DNA of 56,510 nt from Lachnospiraceae bacterium (GTDB lineage Bacteria > Bacillota > Clostridia > Lachnospirales > Lachnospiraceae), in assembly GCA_024694625.1 (NCBI GenBank), contig JAILJP010000069.1:1-56510 (forward strand), in the 5' to 3' direction. Under the pieces are notes generated by a model, which saw nothing but the letters and a program-made list of their open reading frames with translations, was not told the DNA's origin and made no database searches. The position numbers and the translations under genes were made by a program. Shown one piece after another: positions 43,045 through 52,342 of this stretch; positions within the stretch are counted from its first letter, which is position 1, and every line of letters starts with the position of its first letter.

Positions 43045-44471
43045 TGGCTTATCTCCTCATATTTTTTCTTCATGGCTTCTGCTGCCTCTTTCGGAGAGTC
43101 TGCCTTCATAATGGCAGACACCGCACAAACTCCGGAAACGGAAATCCCCTTTAACACATCCATGTTTGTGGGATTCAATCCTCCAATGGCGTTGACGGGA
43201 ATGGATACCTCGTGGCAAATATCCCTTAAAGTCTCCACAGGCGTCAGCACCGTTTTTACCTTTGTGGTGGTTGGATAAATCGCTCCAACTCCCAGATAAT
43301 CTGCTCCATTTTTCTCGGCAGATTTGGCAGCCTCCACGGTTTTTGCCGTCGCTCCTAAAATCTTTTTCGGGCCTATCATCTTTCGTGCCAACTCCAAAGG
43401 CATATCCTCTTTTCCTAGATGAACACCCTCTGCATCCACAGCCAACATCACATCCACTCTGTCATCAATGATGAGTGGTACTCCATATTTTTTTGTAAGG
43501 TTGTGCACCTTTGTTGCCAAATCGATGTAGTCCTTTGTGGATTTGTTTTTCTCCCGCAATTGAAGTAGGGTAACGCCACCTTCCAAGGCGGATTCCACCC
43601 GCTTAAAAAACTCATCTTCCTCATAGGAACTACTGTCTGTAATAAAATAAAGTTCTGTATTTAATTCCATATTTCTCTCATCTTCGTAATGACTTAAATA
43701 ATCTAACAGCCGTAATTGAAAAGTGCCGTTTCCAAACTTTGTCTCCGCTTTTTCACCACACTCTGCGAAAAAAGAAACCGCATTTTTCACAGAAGTCGCA
43801 GTGTTTTTAACGGATAAAAAAGTGGCAATCACAGCCCCCAACAAACATCCTGTGGCTGTGATTTTTCCAAGCTGAGCCGAGCCCTTGGTCTGTCTCCAAA
43901 CGTCGTCAGCCTTTTTCTGCACCATGACACCAACATCCCTACTTTGATTCCTGTCACTTTCCGGCTCTGGGGTGGCAAGTAAATCCACAGCTCCAGTTGC
44001 AAGTACCATGGCGTGATATTTCTTTGCCAGCTTTTTTGCTGCAAACAAAACCGTAGTTTCTTCTGCAGTGCTTTCTGCATCCACTCCGGAGGTGACATAG
44101 TCTTTTTCATATAAGGATAAAATCTCAGAATAGTTTCCCTTGATTACATCCACCCTTTTTTCCAAAAGAAGTTCTTGAAAGAACTTTTTTCTCAAAGTGG
44201 AACAGGATATTCCGCAAACATCCAAAACCACCGGAATCTTTCTTTCATTTGCAGTGGCTAAAGCGATTTTCATGGCTTCCATTCTGGTATCTGAAATATT
44301 TCCAAAGTTTAGTAATAGGGCTGCTGCCCTTTGGGTAATCTCTGCTACTTCCTTTGGATGCTCCGCCATAATGGGACTCGCCCCCAAAGCCAAGACTCCA
44401 TTTGCCGTAAGATTCATGGCGATAGGATTTGTAATACAGTGAATTAAACGCTTTTTGCTTGAGTTTTGCAT
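43041..44471 (-). CDS. thiME: ThiM-ThiE fusion: hydroxyethylthiazole kinase and thiamine-phosphate synthase
   Basis: A bifunctional protein of 476 residues. Residues 1-265 are ThiM, which phosphorylates the salvaged thiazole alcohol (ITNPIAMNLTANGVLALGASP, and TATGCLLGAV with catalytic Cys209). Residues 268-476 are ThiE, which joins thiazole phosphate and HMP-PP (LLQLREKN, LIIDDRVDVMLAV, GVHLGKEDM, GVGAIYPTTTK, IGGLNPTN). A Met with an AGAGAAAT stretch upstream lies at the junction, so a separate ThiE start inside the gene is possible. It overlaps thiW by 28 bp. Separate ThiM and ThiE proteins are the usual form. Confidence 0.94.
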   Translation of the reverse strand: MQNSSKKRLIHCITNPIAMNLTANGVLALGASPIMAEHPKEVAEITQRAAALLLNFGNISDTRMEAMKIALATANERKIPVVLDVCGISCSTLRKKFFQELLLEKRVDVIKGNYSEILSLYEKDYVTSGVDAESTAEETTVLFAAKKLAKKYHAMVLATGAVDLLATPEPESDRNQSRDVGVMVQKKADDVWRQTKGSAQLGKITATGCLLGAVIATFLSVKNTATSVKNAVSFFAECGEKAETKFGNGTFQLRLLDYLSHYEDERNMELNTELYFITDSSSYEEDEFFKRVESALEGGVTLLQLREKNKSTKDYIDLATKVHNLTKKYGVPLIIDDRVDVMLAVDAEGVHLGKEDMPLELARKMIGPKKILGATAKTVEAAKSAEKNGADYLGVGAIYPTTTKVKTVLTPVETLRDICHEVSIPVNAIGGLNPTNMDVLKGISVSGVCAVSAIMKADSPKEAAEAMKKKYEEISQ

Positions 44472-44986
44472 ACTTCATCTTCTCCGCTTAAGCTGTCCTG
44501 CATCTTACGAAGCATTCCGTTTCTTTGCAATTGGTACAAAAGAAGAGCCGCGATACTTCCACCGATTAGGGTTCCACAGATAAAGGAAGGCACATAGAAA
44601 AGCCAGGTCAAGCCTTCTCTTCCCCACAAAAATGCCATAACGGGATAGGATACAATGGCTCCGATGATACCGGTTCCGATAATTTCACCAAGTACTGCTG
44701 CCCAGATTTTTTTGTTGGACACACGATACAAAATACCGGACAATAAGGCTCCAAAGACAGCTCCCGTCAGTGCCAAAGGCGGGATTCCCATTAACACCAT
44801 GCGGATAATTCCGATTAATACCGCAACCACAAAAGCATCTACCGGTCCCAACAACACTGCCGCTGTGATGTTGATCAAATGCGCCATAGGGCACATTCCC
44901 TCGATACGAAGAATGGGGGAAATCACCACACCAATTCCAATCAAAAATCCCATAAATACCAGTCGCAATAAGTTATACTTCTTCAT
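44444..44986 (-). CDS. thiW: ThiW, thiazole-specific ECF transporter S component
   Basis: A membrane protein of 180 residues with about five or six TM segments. The family pattern ISPILRIEGMCPMAHLINITAAVLLGP (read in two parts) and MGIPPLALTGAVFGALLSG is clear. ThiW is thought to bring in the thiazole moiety with the shared ECF energising module, which is encoded elsewhere. It is the first gene after the TPP riboswitch and fits with ThiM salvage directly downstream. Confidence 0.92.
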   Translation of the reverse strand: MKKYNLLRLVFMGFLIGIGVVISPILRIEGMCPMAHLINITAAVLLGPVDAFVVAVLIGIIRMVLMGIPPLALTGAVFGALLSGILYRVSNKKIWAAVLGEIIGTGIIGAIVSYPVMAFLWGREGLTWLFYVPSFICGTLIGGSIAALLLYQLQRNGMLRKMQDSLSGEDEVCKTQAKSV

Positions 44987-45053
44987 ACATTCCTCCTATT
45001 TTGCATGTATTTTTGAACAACAAAATAGCAGTTTGCTTCTCTTTCCAAAGCAT

Positions 45054-45090
45054 AAAAAAAGAAGCAAACCTGATTTTTCAGATTTGCTTC
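45054..45090 (-). terminator. Riboswitch expression-platform terminator
   Basis: GAAGCAAATCTG (minus, 45090-45079) pairs with CAGGTTTGCTTC (45072-45061), with T7 at 45060-45054. It lies between the TPP aptamer and thiW, so TPP binding should favour termination. Confidence 0.85.
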
Positions 45091-45120
45091 TCATAAAGCA
45101 TATTCCCACACAAAAATAAT

Positions 45121-45204
45121 AGGCATCCCTACGTTGGCATTATCCAAATCAGGTTTTCGGTCGAAGGTCACACCTTCCTCTCAGCCTGTACATACAAGCT
45201 CCCG
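45121..45204 (-). promoter_or_regulatory. TPP riboswitch (THI element)
   Basis: On the minus strand: GGGAGCTTG (45203-45195), GGCTGAGAGGAAG (45186-45174), GACC, CCTGATTTGGATAATGCCA (45153-45135) and CGTAGGGA. These are the invariant pyrimidine- and pyrophosphate-sensor segments of the TPP aptamer, in the right order. It controls thiW-thiME-thiD-thiC through the terminator at 45054-45090. Confidence 0.97.
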
Positions 45205-45290
45205 TTCTATTCAATTGTTCTTAAAACTTCCTAAGTCAGTATACCCCTTTTCATCTAGAAATCAAGGCATCTTTTGAAAAACAATATTTT

Positions 45291-46901
45291 TTATTGTCCC
45301 GCCTTCTTATGTCTTCGATATAAGGCGATGATTTCAAAAATGGCATCCGTTATAATCAAAAATCCCATAGACAACGTATACCACTGAATACTGACAGATG
45401 AAGACAGTATCAAATAACCTCCGCAAAGGGCAGACAATACCATTTCGTATCCATAACGGGCCTTTTTCCATTTGTCATCCTTATTGGCACGAAGCTTCAA
45501 AACGCATCGATAAGCGCTGTAGATAAAGAAAAATCCTAAAATGATGGAAGACACCAAAAACAGTGCATGGTCCTTAATCATTAAAATGGTATAAGCAATC
45601 ACAAGTACAAAACTAATTGCAATACGAAGTCTTTCTTTTTCAAAATCCCATTTGGATTTCCATAAATGATATAGTGTCTGTGAAAGCTGATATAACAATC
45701 CCGTTGCAATCAAAATCGCAAAAACCGTTTCAATCAAATTTTTTGGAATCACATAACAAAGTGCTGCCAAAACTAAGGATAAAACAATACGCACAATGGT
45801 TTTTCCTTCTGTGGCTTCCTTCCAAAGTTTCCAGCCCTTGGTGTGTTTGATATCCAGCTTTACATTTTGTAGAACACTGTTTAGCGGATTTAATCCTTCT
45901 TCGTTTTCTCCCAACACCGTTACCATCAGATTTTCCAAAGCATTGGGTCCCTCTTTCATAAAATCCGCTATGGTGTAGGCTCCGTTTTGTGCCATGGTAT
46001 CAAAAATTGAATTTACAAATGCCTGACGATCTTCTAGGTTATCCATCTTTTCAATGAACTTGTCAAAAACTCGGTTGGTAGCTTCGCTATAGATATCATG
46101 ATTGGATAGGGTTTCCGGTTGGTTTCCCAATACCTGCCAACTCATCAAGCTGTGTTGAAGCATTTGGTTTTCATCACTTTTTACAATATAGCTTTCCGTT
46201 ATCGCCGGTTCAAAAATTGCTCCAACGATACAATACTCCGGCGTCACGCGAACACATTTTGCATCGATACGATTGATTAATCCGGTATCCAAAACATCCG
46301 GGCAAAATCCCGGTCCATCATTTAAAAATACCTTTTCCACTTTTTCATAGGATACACTATCCAGATGAGACGCCGCATACAAAGCCAAATTTGCCCCCTT
46401 GGAATGACCACCCAAGAAACAGTTTTTATTTTTGGAAATCATGTGTTTCGCATAGTTCAAAGCCTGCTGCTGTGCAGGAACCCTGCAGTAGCTAAGCATG
46501 AAATCCTCTTTCCAGCCCACGATTGTTTCATCTGTTCCACGAAAGGCTACAAAGGCATCCGAATCGGTTAAGTGAAAGGTCATGGCAGCAAACTGCTTGT
46601 TTTCCCTTACTTCCGTATTGTCCTCATAATCGGAAATTACCACGTTTTGAAATCTTTTGGAATGGGCACACACTTCCAGCAACGTCTGATTCTTTTCAGA
46701 ATCCGTCAAAAGCTTAAACTTTGCTTTTTTCCCGATTTTTTCCCACACCTGTCCTATGGTAAATCGGTCATTTTCTTCAAACACATCGGTCATGTCGATA
46801 TAGCTCAACTGACAGAAAATGAAATTATCAATCAGATTACATTTTTCTTTTTCAAATGTATAATCGCCACGCCATAAAACATAATCTACGATATTTGCCA
46901 T
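45291..46901 (-). CDS. Mbeg1-like (DUF2974) alpha/beta hydrolase with membrane tail
   Basis: A 536-residue protein. The N-terminal half is an alpha/beta hydrolase of lipase-3-like form, starting with LSYIDMTD and having FRGTDETIVGWKED and the nucleophile elbow GGHSKGANLALYAA (Ser167). The C-terminal part (about 365-530) has about five TM segments, so the enzyme is held at the membrane. AAAGGAG precedes the ATG. The substrate is unknown. It is transcribed toward the thi operon, but the TPP riboswitch and its own leader separate the two. Confidence 0.85.
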   Translation of the reverse strand: MANIVDYVLWRGDYTFEKEKCNLIDNFIFCQLSYIDMTDVFEENDRFTIGQVWEKIGKKAKFKLLTDSEKNQTLLEVCAHSKRFQNVVISDYEDNTEVRENKQFAAMTFHLTDSDAFVAFRGTDETIVGWKEDFMLSYCRVPAQQQALNYAKHMISKNKNCFLGGHSKGANLALYAASHLDSVSYEKVEKVFLNDGPGFCPDVLDTGLINRIDAKCVRVTPEYCIVGAIFEPAITESYIVKSDENQMLQHSLMSWQVLGNQPETLSNHDIYSEATNRVFDKFIEKMDNLEDRQAFVNSIFDTMAQNGAYTIADFMKEGPNALENLMVTVLGENEEGLNPLNSVLQNVKLDIKHTKGWKLWKEATEGKTIVRIVLSLVLAALCYVIPKNLIETVFAILIATGLLYQLSQTLYHLWKSKWDFEKERLRIAISFVLVIAYTILMIKDHALFLVSSIILGFFFIYSAYRCVLKLRANKDDKWKKARYGYEMVLSALCGGYLILSSSVSIQWYTLSMGFLIITDAIFEIIALYRRHKKAGQ

Positions 46902-47070
46902 AGAATGCTCCTTTCGCTTACTATCATACTATATTTTTGTAAATGTTACGTAAAAAGGTTTACCTTTCTCTTCTTTCCTCCGATATAAATAATAGAGAAG
47001 TCTGAATATCTTTATTTCACATGATAAATTTGGAAATGGAATTCTAAAGCGCGTACACGGAGGTAGCGTC
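46902..47070. promoter_or_regulatory. Divergent intergenic region
   Basis: Holds the starts of the Mbeg1-like gene (minus) and the coiled-coil gene (plus). A minus-strand TATAGT (46933-46928) is a likely -10 for the former. On the plus side, GATATAAAT near 46981 is a possible -10. GTAAA/TTTAC arms (46939-46963) form a small inverted repeat. Confidence 0.35.
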
Positions 47071-48072
47071 ATGAATGTATTTCAGGTAGAGAAAAATGCA
47101 TATCCTTCAACCTCTTATCCTTCCATAAGTTCCATTATTGCAGAGGAGGAGAAACGACAAAAACTCCGTGCCCTTCAGGCTAGAACTGCTCTTGAGTCCA
47201 CCACCCAGCCAAATCAAGCTCCCGAGTACATGGATACGAGTTCTACCTCTGAAACCGAAAAAATTCCCACAGAAGATTTTAAATATAGTGTGAAGGAACT
47301 CTCATCTGCGATTTCCCGGGCTAAAACAAGCATAAGTGCAGGCCAAGCTGTAATAAAGGCAAAGAGAAAAGTTTTGGAATTAAAGCGTAAATTGGCGCAG
47401 GGCAACGGAGATACGAACGAATTGATGGCAGCCTTAAACCACGCAAAACAAATGGAACGAATTGCCAAAAAGAAAAAACATCACTTGGAATTGGAAGAGC
47501 TGGTAGAACATACCCAAAAGATGGATGAAAAATTAGAGCAACAGGAAGAGGCGAACTCCTCCGGTGGCTTTTCAAATTTTGACATTATTGAAGCTGCTAA
47601 GGATAAGATTTCCAAGGCACAGGAACAGATTTTATCTGAGATGGAGACTGTCCAAAAAGATGTATCAGAAGAAGATGTATCTTTGGAATTATCTGATATA
47701 GTGGATATTTCTGATAAGATGGCATCCATGGAGGATTTTTCCAACGAAATTTCTGATATGGCTGAGTTTTCTGATGAGATGTCTTCTCTCGCTTCCGAGG
47801 AGTTGGAACGTTTGGATGAAGCCATGGAGATGTTAGAAAACTTGGAAGTCATAAATCCCCACATGAGTAAAGAAGATTTAAAGAAATTAAAAATCAAACA
47901 TCGCAATTCCGAAGAAAAAGATCTGGTAAAAGCCGATATGGACTATTTAAAAAATATGATTAATCTAACTATCGAAAAAGGAAATGCTCCAATGAACATT
48001 TCCCCTTCTACAGCTGCAGTTCCTATGGCTACAAGCTCACCAGCTCCGACATTTGTAGATGTTTCTGTGTAA
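47071..48072 (+). CDS. Coiled-coil protein of unknown function
   Basis: A 333-residue soluble protein, strongly charged, with no signal peptide. The middle (about 75-165) is basic and helical (KAKRKVLELKRKLAQ, LNHAKQMERIAKKKKHHLE). The next part (about 170-260) is acidic with repeated DISDKMASMEDFSNEISDMA-like segments (three or four near-repeats of SD-E/K-M). The last 30 residues are low complexity (Ser/Thr/Ala/Pro). ACGGAGGTAG lies upstream of the ATG. No family was recognised; similar proteins occur next to DUF-type genes in Clostridia. It is convergent with the transglutaminase gene. Confidence 0.75.
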   Translation: MNVFQVEKNAYPSTSYPSISSIIAEEEKRQKLRALQARTALESTTQPNQAPEYMDTSSTSETEKIPTEDFKYSVKELSSAISRAKTSISAGQAVIKAKRKVLELKRKLAQGNGDTNELMAALNHAKQMERIAKKKKHHLELEELVEHTQKMDEKLEQQEEANSSGGFSNFDIIEAAKDKISKAQEQILSEMETVQKDVSEEDVSLELSDIVDISDKMASMEDFSNEISDMAEFSDEMSSLASEELERLDEAMEMLENLEVINPHMSKEDLKKLKIKHRNSEEKDLVKADMDYLKNMINLTIEKGNAPMNISPSTAAVPMATSSPAPTFVDVSV

Positions 48073-48079
48073 TCGATTA

Positions 48080-50386
48080 TCATCTCAGTTTTAGCTGTCT
48101 CTCATATACTTCCCTTACAAACAATGCTTCCTCTGCTGTAATAGAAGCTGCGGAACCTGTTGCGTAAACGGATTTGTAATACAAATCAAAGGCTTTTTTC
48201 AAACTGTCTCTTTCTTCTATCGGGGCATACAATAGATAATCATACAAAAGGCCACGGTCATTTATTCCCGTAGACGAATTATTTATAGAAAGATTTTTCA
48301 TGGTCTTTTGTTCTACCATGCTATGTTTCACCAATATCTTTTTGATTTGTTCCACATCCATTTTTACCCGCTGACTGTCATCCGCAAAATGATAGCGTAA
48401 CTTTCGGAAGAAAATGGTTCCAAAAACAATCAAAGCGATGAGAAGGACAATGCTTCCCAAAACAATTCCCACAATGGTTAAAATGTGAAGTCCGACTGTT
48501 TTTTTGTCCGTGCTTTTTGTACTTTCCACCTCTTCCACTTCTGCCTCTTTTGTCTCCAAAGATATGGCATCTCCGACGGCGGATTTTTTCCAGGAACGAA
48601 AGGCTGCGGAAGGATAGGCTCCAGTCGGTTCAAAGGTAACCCAACCCACGTTTTCGATATAGGCTTCCGGCCAGGCATGGGCGCAGTCTGAGGTTACAGT
48701 GTAATCCTTTTGCACCTTGTAAGGGAAATCATAGTGATAGCCCATTACCGGTCGGGCAGGAATATGATTCAAGCGAAGCAGGGTCACCATAGCTGCGGTG
48801 TAATGAACGCAGTAGCCTTCTTTGGTTTCAAACAAAAACCGGTCTGCAATATCCGCCATACCGGAGGCAGAAGCCAAAGAAGAATCACTTTGATAGCCGC
48901 CCAAGGCATTGGTGCTATAAGAAAACTGACGCAAATAGCTTTCCACCGCCAAACATTTTTCATAATCACTTTTGGCATCGACAGTTATCTCCGTCGCCAA
49001 CTCCATCTCTTTTTCATTGGTACCGGTGGTATCCAAATCACTCTCTGCAATCTCCTGTTTCAGTGCCTCATCATATTCATCCTTTGACAACACATCCGAC
49101 AAAGAAAGGCCATACAACGCCTCCATATAGGAAGAAGCCTCTCCATAAGAAAGCATAGAAACAGACTCTGTATGTTCAAAAAGCTCCGTCAAATACGGGC
49201 TGCCATAATCAATGTCCAAATACACGGCACTTAAAGAGAATCCCTTTTTATGAAGCGCATCCTCCTCTGTTGAATCCTCCGATTTTCCCTCATATGAGAT
49301 TTCATCCCCCGACGAACTTTTCCCTCCACAGGTATAATACAAACATCCCTCCGGGAGAATTTCATCTTTGGTATTTAGATACACGTATTCCACGTCCATT
49401 TTGGAAACCTTTGAAAACAAAGCCGCCCTTTCCGAATCCACTCCATTTGCGAAAAGTAGGGACAAGTAATTGCAAAGCCAACTTTTATCCTCTCCTTTGC
49501 TTCCCGGCAAATATATGGTTTTTTTCACCATCTTTTTCACACCGCTATCCCCATCCACATAGGTGTGATAAGGATAATCCGTAATGGACAACAAAAGCTG
49601 AGGCTTACTGCTTTTTTTCAACTTCCCACCTTTTACAGAAAAAGAACTGTAGCCGGTGGAATAACTTCCCCCGGGCAAAATTCCATCCAAACTGTAAAGG
49701 GCATTTTCAGAAGCCGCAGATACCCTCCTGGCAAAATCCTCCACAAAGGACCAATCAATTGGCTTTTCCCCAACAGGAAGAAAGGCTAGAATCACTGCGA
49801 TTAAAATGAAAAAATGAAATGGAAAGCCCTCTTTTTTTTGATCAAAGATAAGCTTTTGCAAAGAATAAAGACTAAGCACTACGAGACTGATAAATAGCGC
49901 CTTGTCGGTGCTGTGATTTTCCACAAGCATATGACCTACAAATCGAAGCAAAAGTGCCATCACATCAAAACCAAAACAAGCAAAGGTAAACAGCTTTTTT
50001 CGTCCCGGCACGTAGCATAGAAACAGCCGAAGAATCACGGAAGCCAAAAGGCCATAGGTAATCACAGAAGGCCCGAAAATAACGTTTAGCAAAATGAACA
50101 AAAGGACCCCCGGCAAAAGGGAAAGAAGGGACACTGCCCTGTTTTTTAAAAAAATGCGAAAGACATACTCCAAGGCGCAAGAAAACAAATAAAAACCACA
50201 TACGCACGCCACAAAGAAATCCCTTTGAATGGTAAAGGAATCTTTTTGAAAATAACATATGAGTTCCAAGCCAAGAATCAGTATCGCCAGTGCGTATAAA
50301 AAACATTGGGTCTCATCCACAAATACTCGTAAAACTTTCTCCCGGCAAAGGATGTTCTTTAATGACAATCCACGTTTCCTCTTCAT
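48080..50386 (-). CDS. Membrane transglutaminase-like protein
   Basis: A 768-residue protein. The first 200 residues hold about seven TM segments. A large extracellular region includes the transglutaminase core: Cys in EGYCVHYTAAM, His in DCAHAWPEAY, and FEPTGAYP, where Glu stands at the usual Asp region. One more TM (about 625-650) and a cytoplasmic tail (DUF4129-like) follow. It is the third gene of the MoxR-DUF58-transglutaminase operon, a known but poorly understood set. The start at 50386 has AGGAG ten bases upstream and overlaps DUF58 by 74 bp, an unusually long overlap. Confidence 0.88.
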   Translation of the reverse strand: MKRKRGLSLKNILCREKVLRVFVDETQCFLYALAILILGLELICYFQKDSFTIQRDFFVACVCGFYLFSCALEYVFRIFLKNRAVSLLSLLPGVLLFILLNVIFGPSVITYGLLASVILRLFLCYVPGRKKLFTFACFGFDVMALLLRFVGHMLVENHSTDKALFISLVVLSLYSLQKLIFDQKKEGFPFHFFILIAVILAFLPVGEKPIDWSFVEDFARRVSAASENALYSLDGILPGGSYSTGYSSFSVKGGKLKKSSKPQLLLSITDYPYHTYVDGDSGVKKMVKKTIYLPGSKGEDKSWLCNYLSLLFANGVDSERAALFSKVSKMDVEYVYLNTKDEILPEGCLYYTCGGKSSSGDEISYEGKSEDSTEEDALHKKGFSLSAVYLDIDYGSPYLTELFEHTESVSMLSYGEASSYMEALYGLSLSDVLSKDEYDEALKQEIAESDLDTTGTNEKEMELATEITVDAKSDYEKCLAVESYLRQFSYSTNALGGYQSDSSLASASGMADIADRFLFETKEGYCVHYTAAMVTLLRLNHIPARPVMGYHYDFPYKVQKDYTVTSDCAHAWPEAYIENVGWVTFEPTGAYPSAAFRSWKKSAVGDAISLETKEAEVEEVESTKSTDKKTVGLHILTIVGIVLGSIVLLIALIVFGTIFFRKLRYHFADDSQRVKMDVEQIKKILVKHSMVEQKTMKNLSINNSSTGINDRGLLYDYLLYAPIEERDSLKKAFDLYYKSVYATGSAASITAEEALFVREVYERQLKLR

Positions 50387-51383
50387 CGACACTCTTCTCC
50401 TGCGCAAACGCCAAGTCCTGTAGTTCTGTTAAAGTGGAATCTGTTCCGTAATAAATGTGATCCGTTACGGTATTGTAAAAATCCCAAAAATCTTTATGGG
50501 TCCGAATGGTGGTTTCCACTATGGAACCGGAGGGATAGATTACCGTCAAAGGAATCCCCCGATCACTAAAGTACCAGGCCACCGATATAATAAACTCCAA
50601 AAAATAATCTCTGATTTTCAAAAACTCAATGTCCTGAGAATTTTCCGGAGTTTTATCCGCCAAAAGCAAAAGGGTAATCCGCTTCTTTTCCATCTTGTCA
50701 GGAAGTCGTACCGTAAGTTCATTTAACCTTGCGGAAACCTTCCAGTTTACGGAGTGAAGGGAATCTCCTCTTTGATAGGGACGGTTGTCACTTCCGGGAA
50801 TTTCTTCAAATCGGTATTCACTTTTTACCCCCATGTTTTGAATCAGATTTTCAATCTCCAAATCCTCAGACGCCAGATCCGAAATCTGAGGTCGCACAAT
50901 GGCACGATGCTTCCAGGGAATATCCAGCATGACATCAAAAATCCGAAAAGGATCCACCAGACGGATTGCATGTATGCCCACATAATATGCTCCGGCATAA
51001 AAGCATTGAATATCAGAAGAAAGTTCCACCCGCTGAAAACTGTTTAAAGAAACCTTTGTATCCTCACGAATCTCGAAAAGCTTGCATCGGTCCGTGTATA
51101 AATAAAGGCTCATGTCATAAAGCGGAAGCACTCCATCATTTTCCAACACCACTCGATAGGTATGGGTCTCCCCCTTTGTGAGCTTCATCACATCAATTTC
51201 CTGATAGATGCGCAGGCAGTGATAAGAAACAAACAAATAAATCCCGGACAAAGGCAGCAGCAAAAGCATGGCATAAAGCCACACAAAGGAAACCGGCCCT
51301 CCGTAAAAGGAGGCAAACACAATACCCAAAACCAACACGCAAAAATAAATCAGCAACCGCCACTTATGAATCTTAATCTTCAT
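50313..51383 (-). CDS. DUF58 domain protein
   Basis: A 356-residue protein with two N-terminal TM segments (about 9-50) and a DUF58 domain whose signature is YQRGDSLHSVNWKVSARLNE, split around SVNW near residues 205-225. The part after it has a VWA-like fold (ITLLLLADKTPENSQD), with the metal-binding motif not clearly kept. It overlaps the MoxR gene by 11 bp. It probably works with MoxR and the transglutaminase at the membrane. Confidence 0.92.
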   Translation of the reverse strand: MKIKIHKWRLLIYFCVLVLGIVFASFYGGPVSFVWLYAMLLLLPLSGIYLFVSYHCLRIYQEIDVMKLTKGETHTYRVVLENDGVLPLYDMSLYLYTDRCKLFEIREDTKVSLNSFQRVELSSDIQCFYAGAYYVGIHAIRLVDPFRIFDVMLDIPWKHRAIVRPQISDLASEDLEIENLIQNMGVKSEYRFEEIPGSDNRPYQRGDSLHSVNWKVSARLNELTVRLPDKMEKKRITLLLLADKTPENSQDIEFLKIRDYFLEFIISVAWYFSDRGIPLTVIYPSGSIVETTIRTHKDFWDFYNTVTDHIYYGTDSTLTELQDLAFAQEKSVDEEETWIVIKEHPLPGESFTSICG

Positions 51384-52302
51384 GGCAACTTACCTGGGAA
51401 AGGATTTTTTCCATTAGGGCTTCCTTCTCCACTTTGTTTCGTCTGGCTTCCGGTGTCAAAATTAACCGATGGGGAATGGTAAGAGCTGCAGATTTGCAGA
51501 TATCCTCAGGAATACAGTAATCCCTATCATCCAAAAAAGCCAATGCCTGGGCAAAGCGAAGCATGGACAAAAGACCACGGGAAGAAGCACCGCAGGAAAT
51601 CTGAGGATTCTGTCTGGTTTTCTCTACAATAGCTACCGCATATTTCTGGAGATTTTCTTTTACAGAAACTTCCTTTACTTTTTCTCTAAGGGATAAAATA
51701 GTTTCACAGGATAAAACCGGAGTGGTTTTTTCATGAAGAGACCCCTGTAAAAATCGACTGACCATGTCAACAGAGGCATTGGTATCCGGATAACCTACGC
51801 TTAAACGAATCATAAAACGATCCAGCTGAGACTCCGGAAGGGGATAGGTTCCCGCCTGTTCCGTAGGATTTTGAGTTCCGATTACCAAAAATGGCTGAGG
51901 CACCAACACCTCTTTTCCGTCTATAGTAACCTTGTTTTCTTCCATTACCTCCAGCAAAGCTGACTGGGTTTTGGGAGAAGTCCGGTTCAACTCATCCACC
52001 AAAACGATGTGATTCACCACCGGTCCAGCAACCGTTTCAAAAATCTGTTCTTTCGAATTGTAGATAGATACCCCCGTAATGTCCGAAGGTGTGGTATCCG
52101 GCGTACATTGAATACGCGCAAAAGACAAAGATAATGACTCTGCCAATGCCTTTGCCAATGATGTTTTGCCGACCCCCGGGACATCTTCCAAAAGAATATG
52201 TCCCCCCGCTAAAAATGCAGCTATAACGTTATCGATCAATTGACCTTTTCCTACGATACGCTGCTCCATACTGCTTTTCAGCAACGTGATACTCTCGCCC
52301 AT
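51373..52302 (-). CDS. MoxR-family AAA+ ATPase
   Basis: A 309-residue ATPase. Walker A is GVGKTSLAKALA, Walker B is VLVDELNRTSPKTQ, sensor 1 is IGTQNPTEQAG, and the C-terminal lid has CGASSRGLLSMLR. AGGGGGAAAT lies before the ATG. It is the first gene of the operon; MoxR proteins are thought to act as chaperones for the metal- or VWA-domain partner. Confidence 0.94.
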   Translation of the reverse strand: MGESITLLKSSMEQRIVGKGQLIDNVIAAFLAGGHILLEDVPGVGKTSLAKALAESLSLSFARIQCTPDTTPSDITGVSIYNSKEQIFETVAGPVVNHIVLVDELNRTSPKTQSALLEVMEENKVTIDGKEVLVPQPFLVIGTQNPTEQAGTYPLPESQLDRFMIRLSVGYPDTNASVDMVSRFLQGSLHEKTTPVLSCETILSLREKVKEVSVKENLQKYAVAIVEKTRQNPQISCGASSRGLLSMLRFAQALAFLDDRDYCIPEDICKSAALTIPHRLILTPEARRNKVEKEALMEKILSQVSCHED

Positions 52303-52342
52303 ATTTCCCCCTCTTATTGTGACTCCAAATAATCTAAATCGA

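Noticed and set aside
46938..46954. TTTACG/TTTACA at 11-bp period upstream of the Mbeg1-like gene (minus strand)
   Set aside because: The pair fits the box spacing, but the nearest -10 is only 4 nt away instead of 31-32 nt, and there is no third box. Chance in AT-rich DNA is likely.
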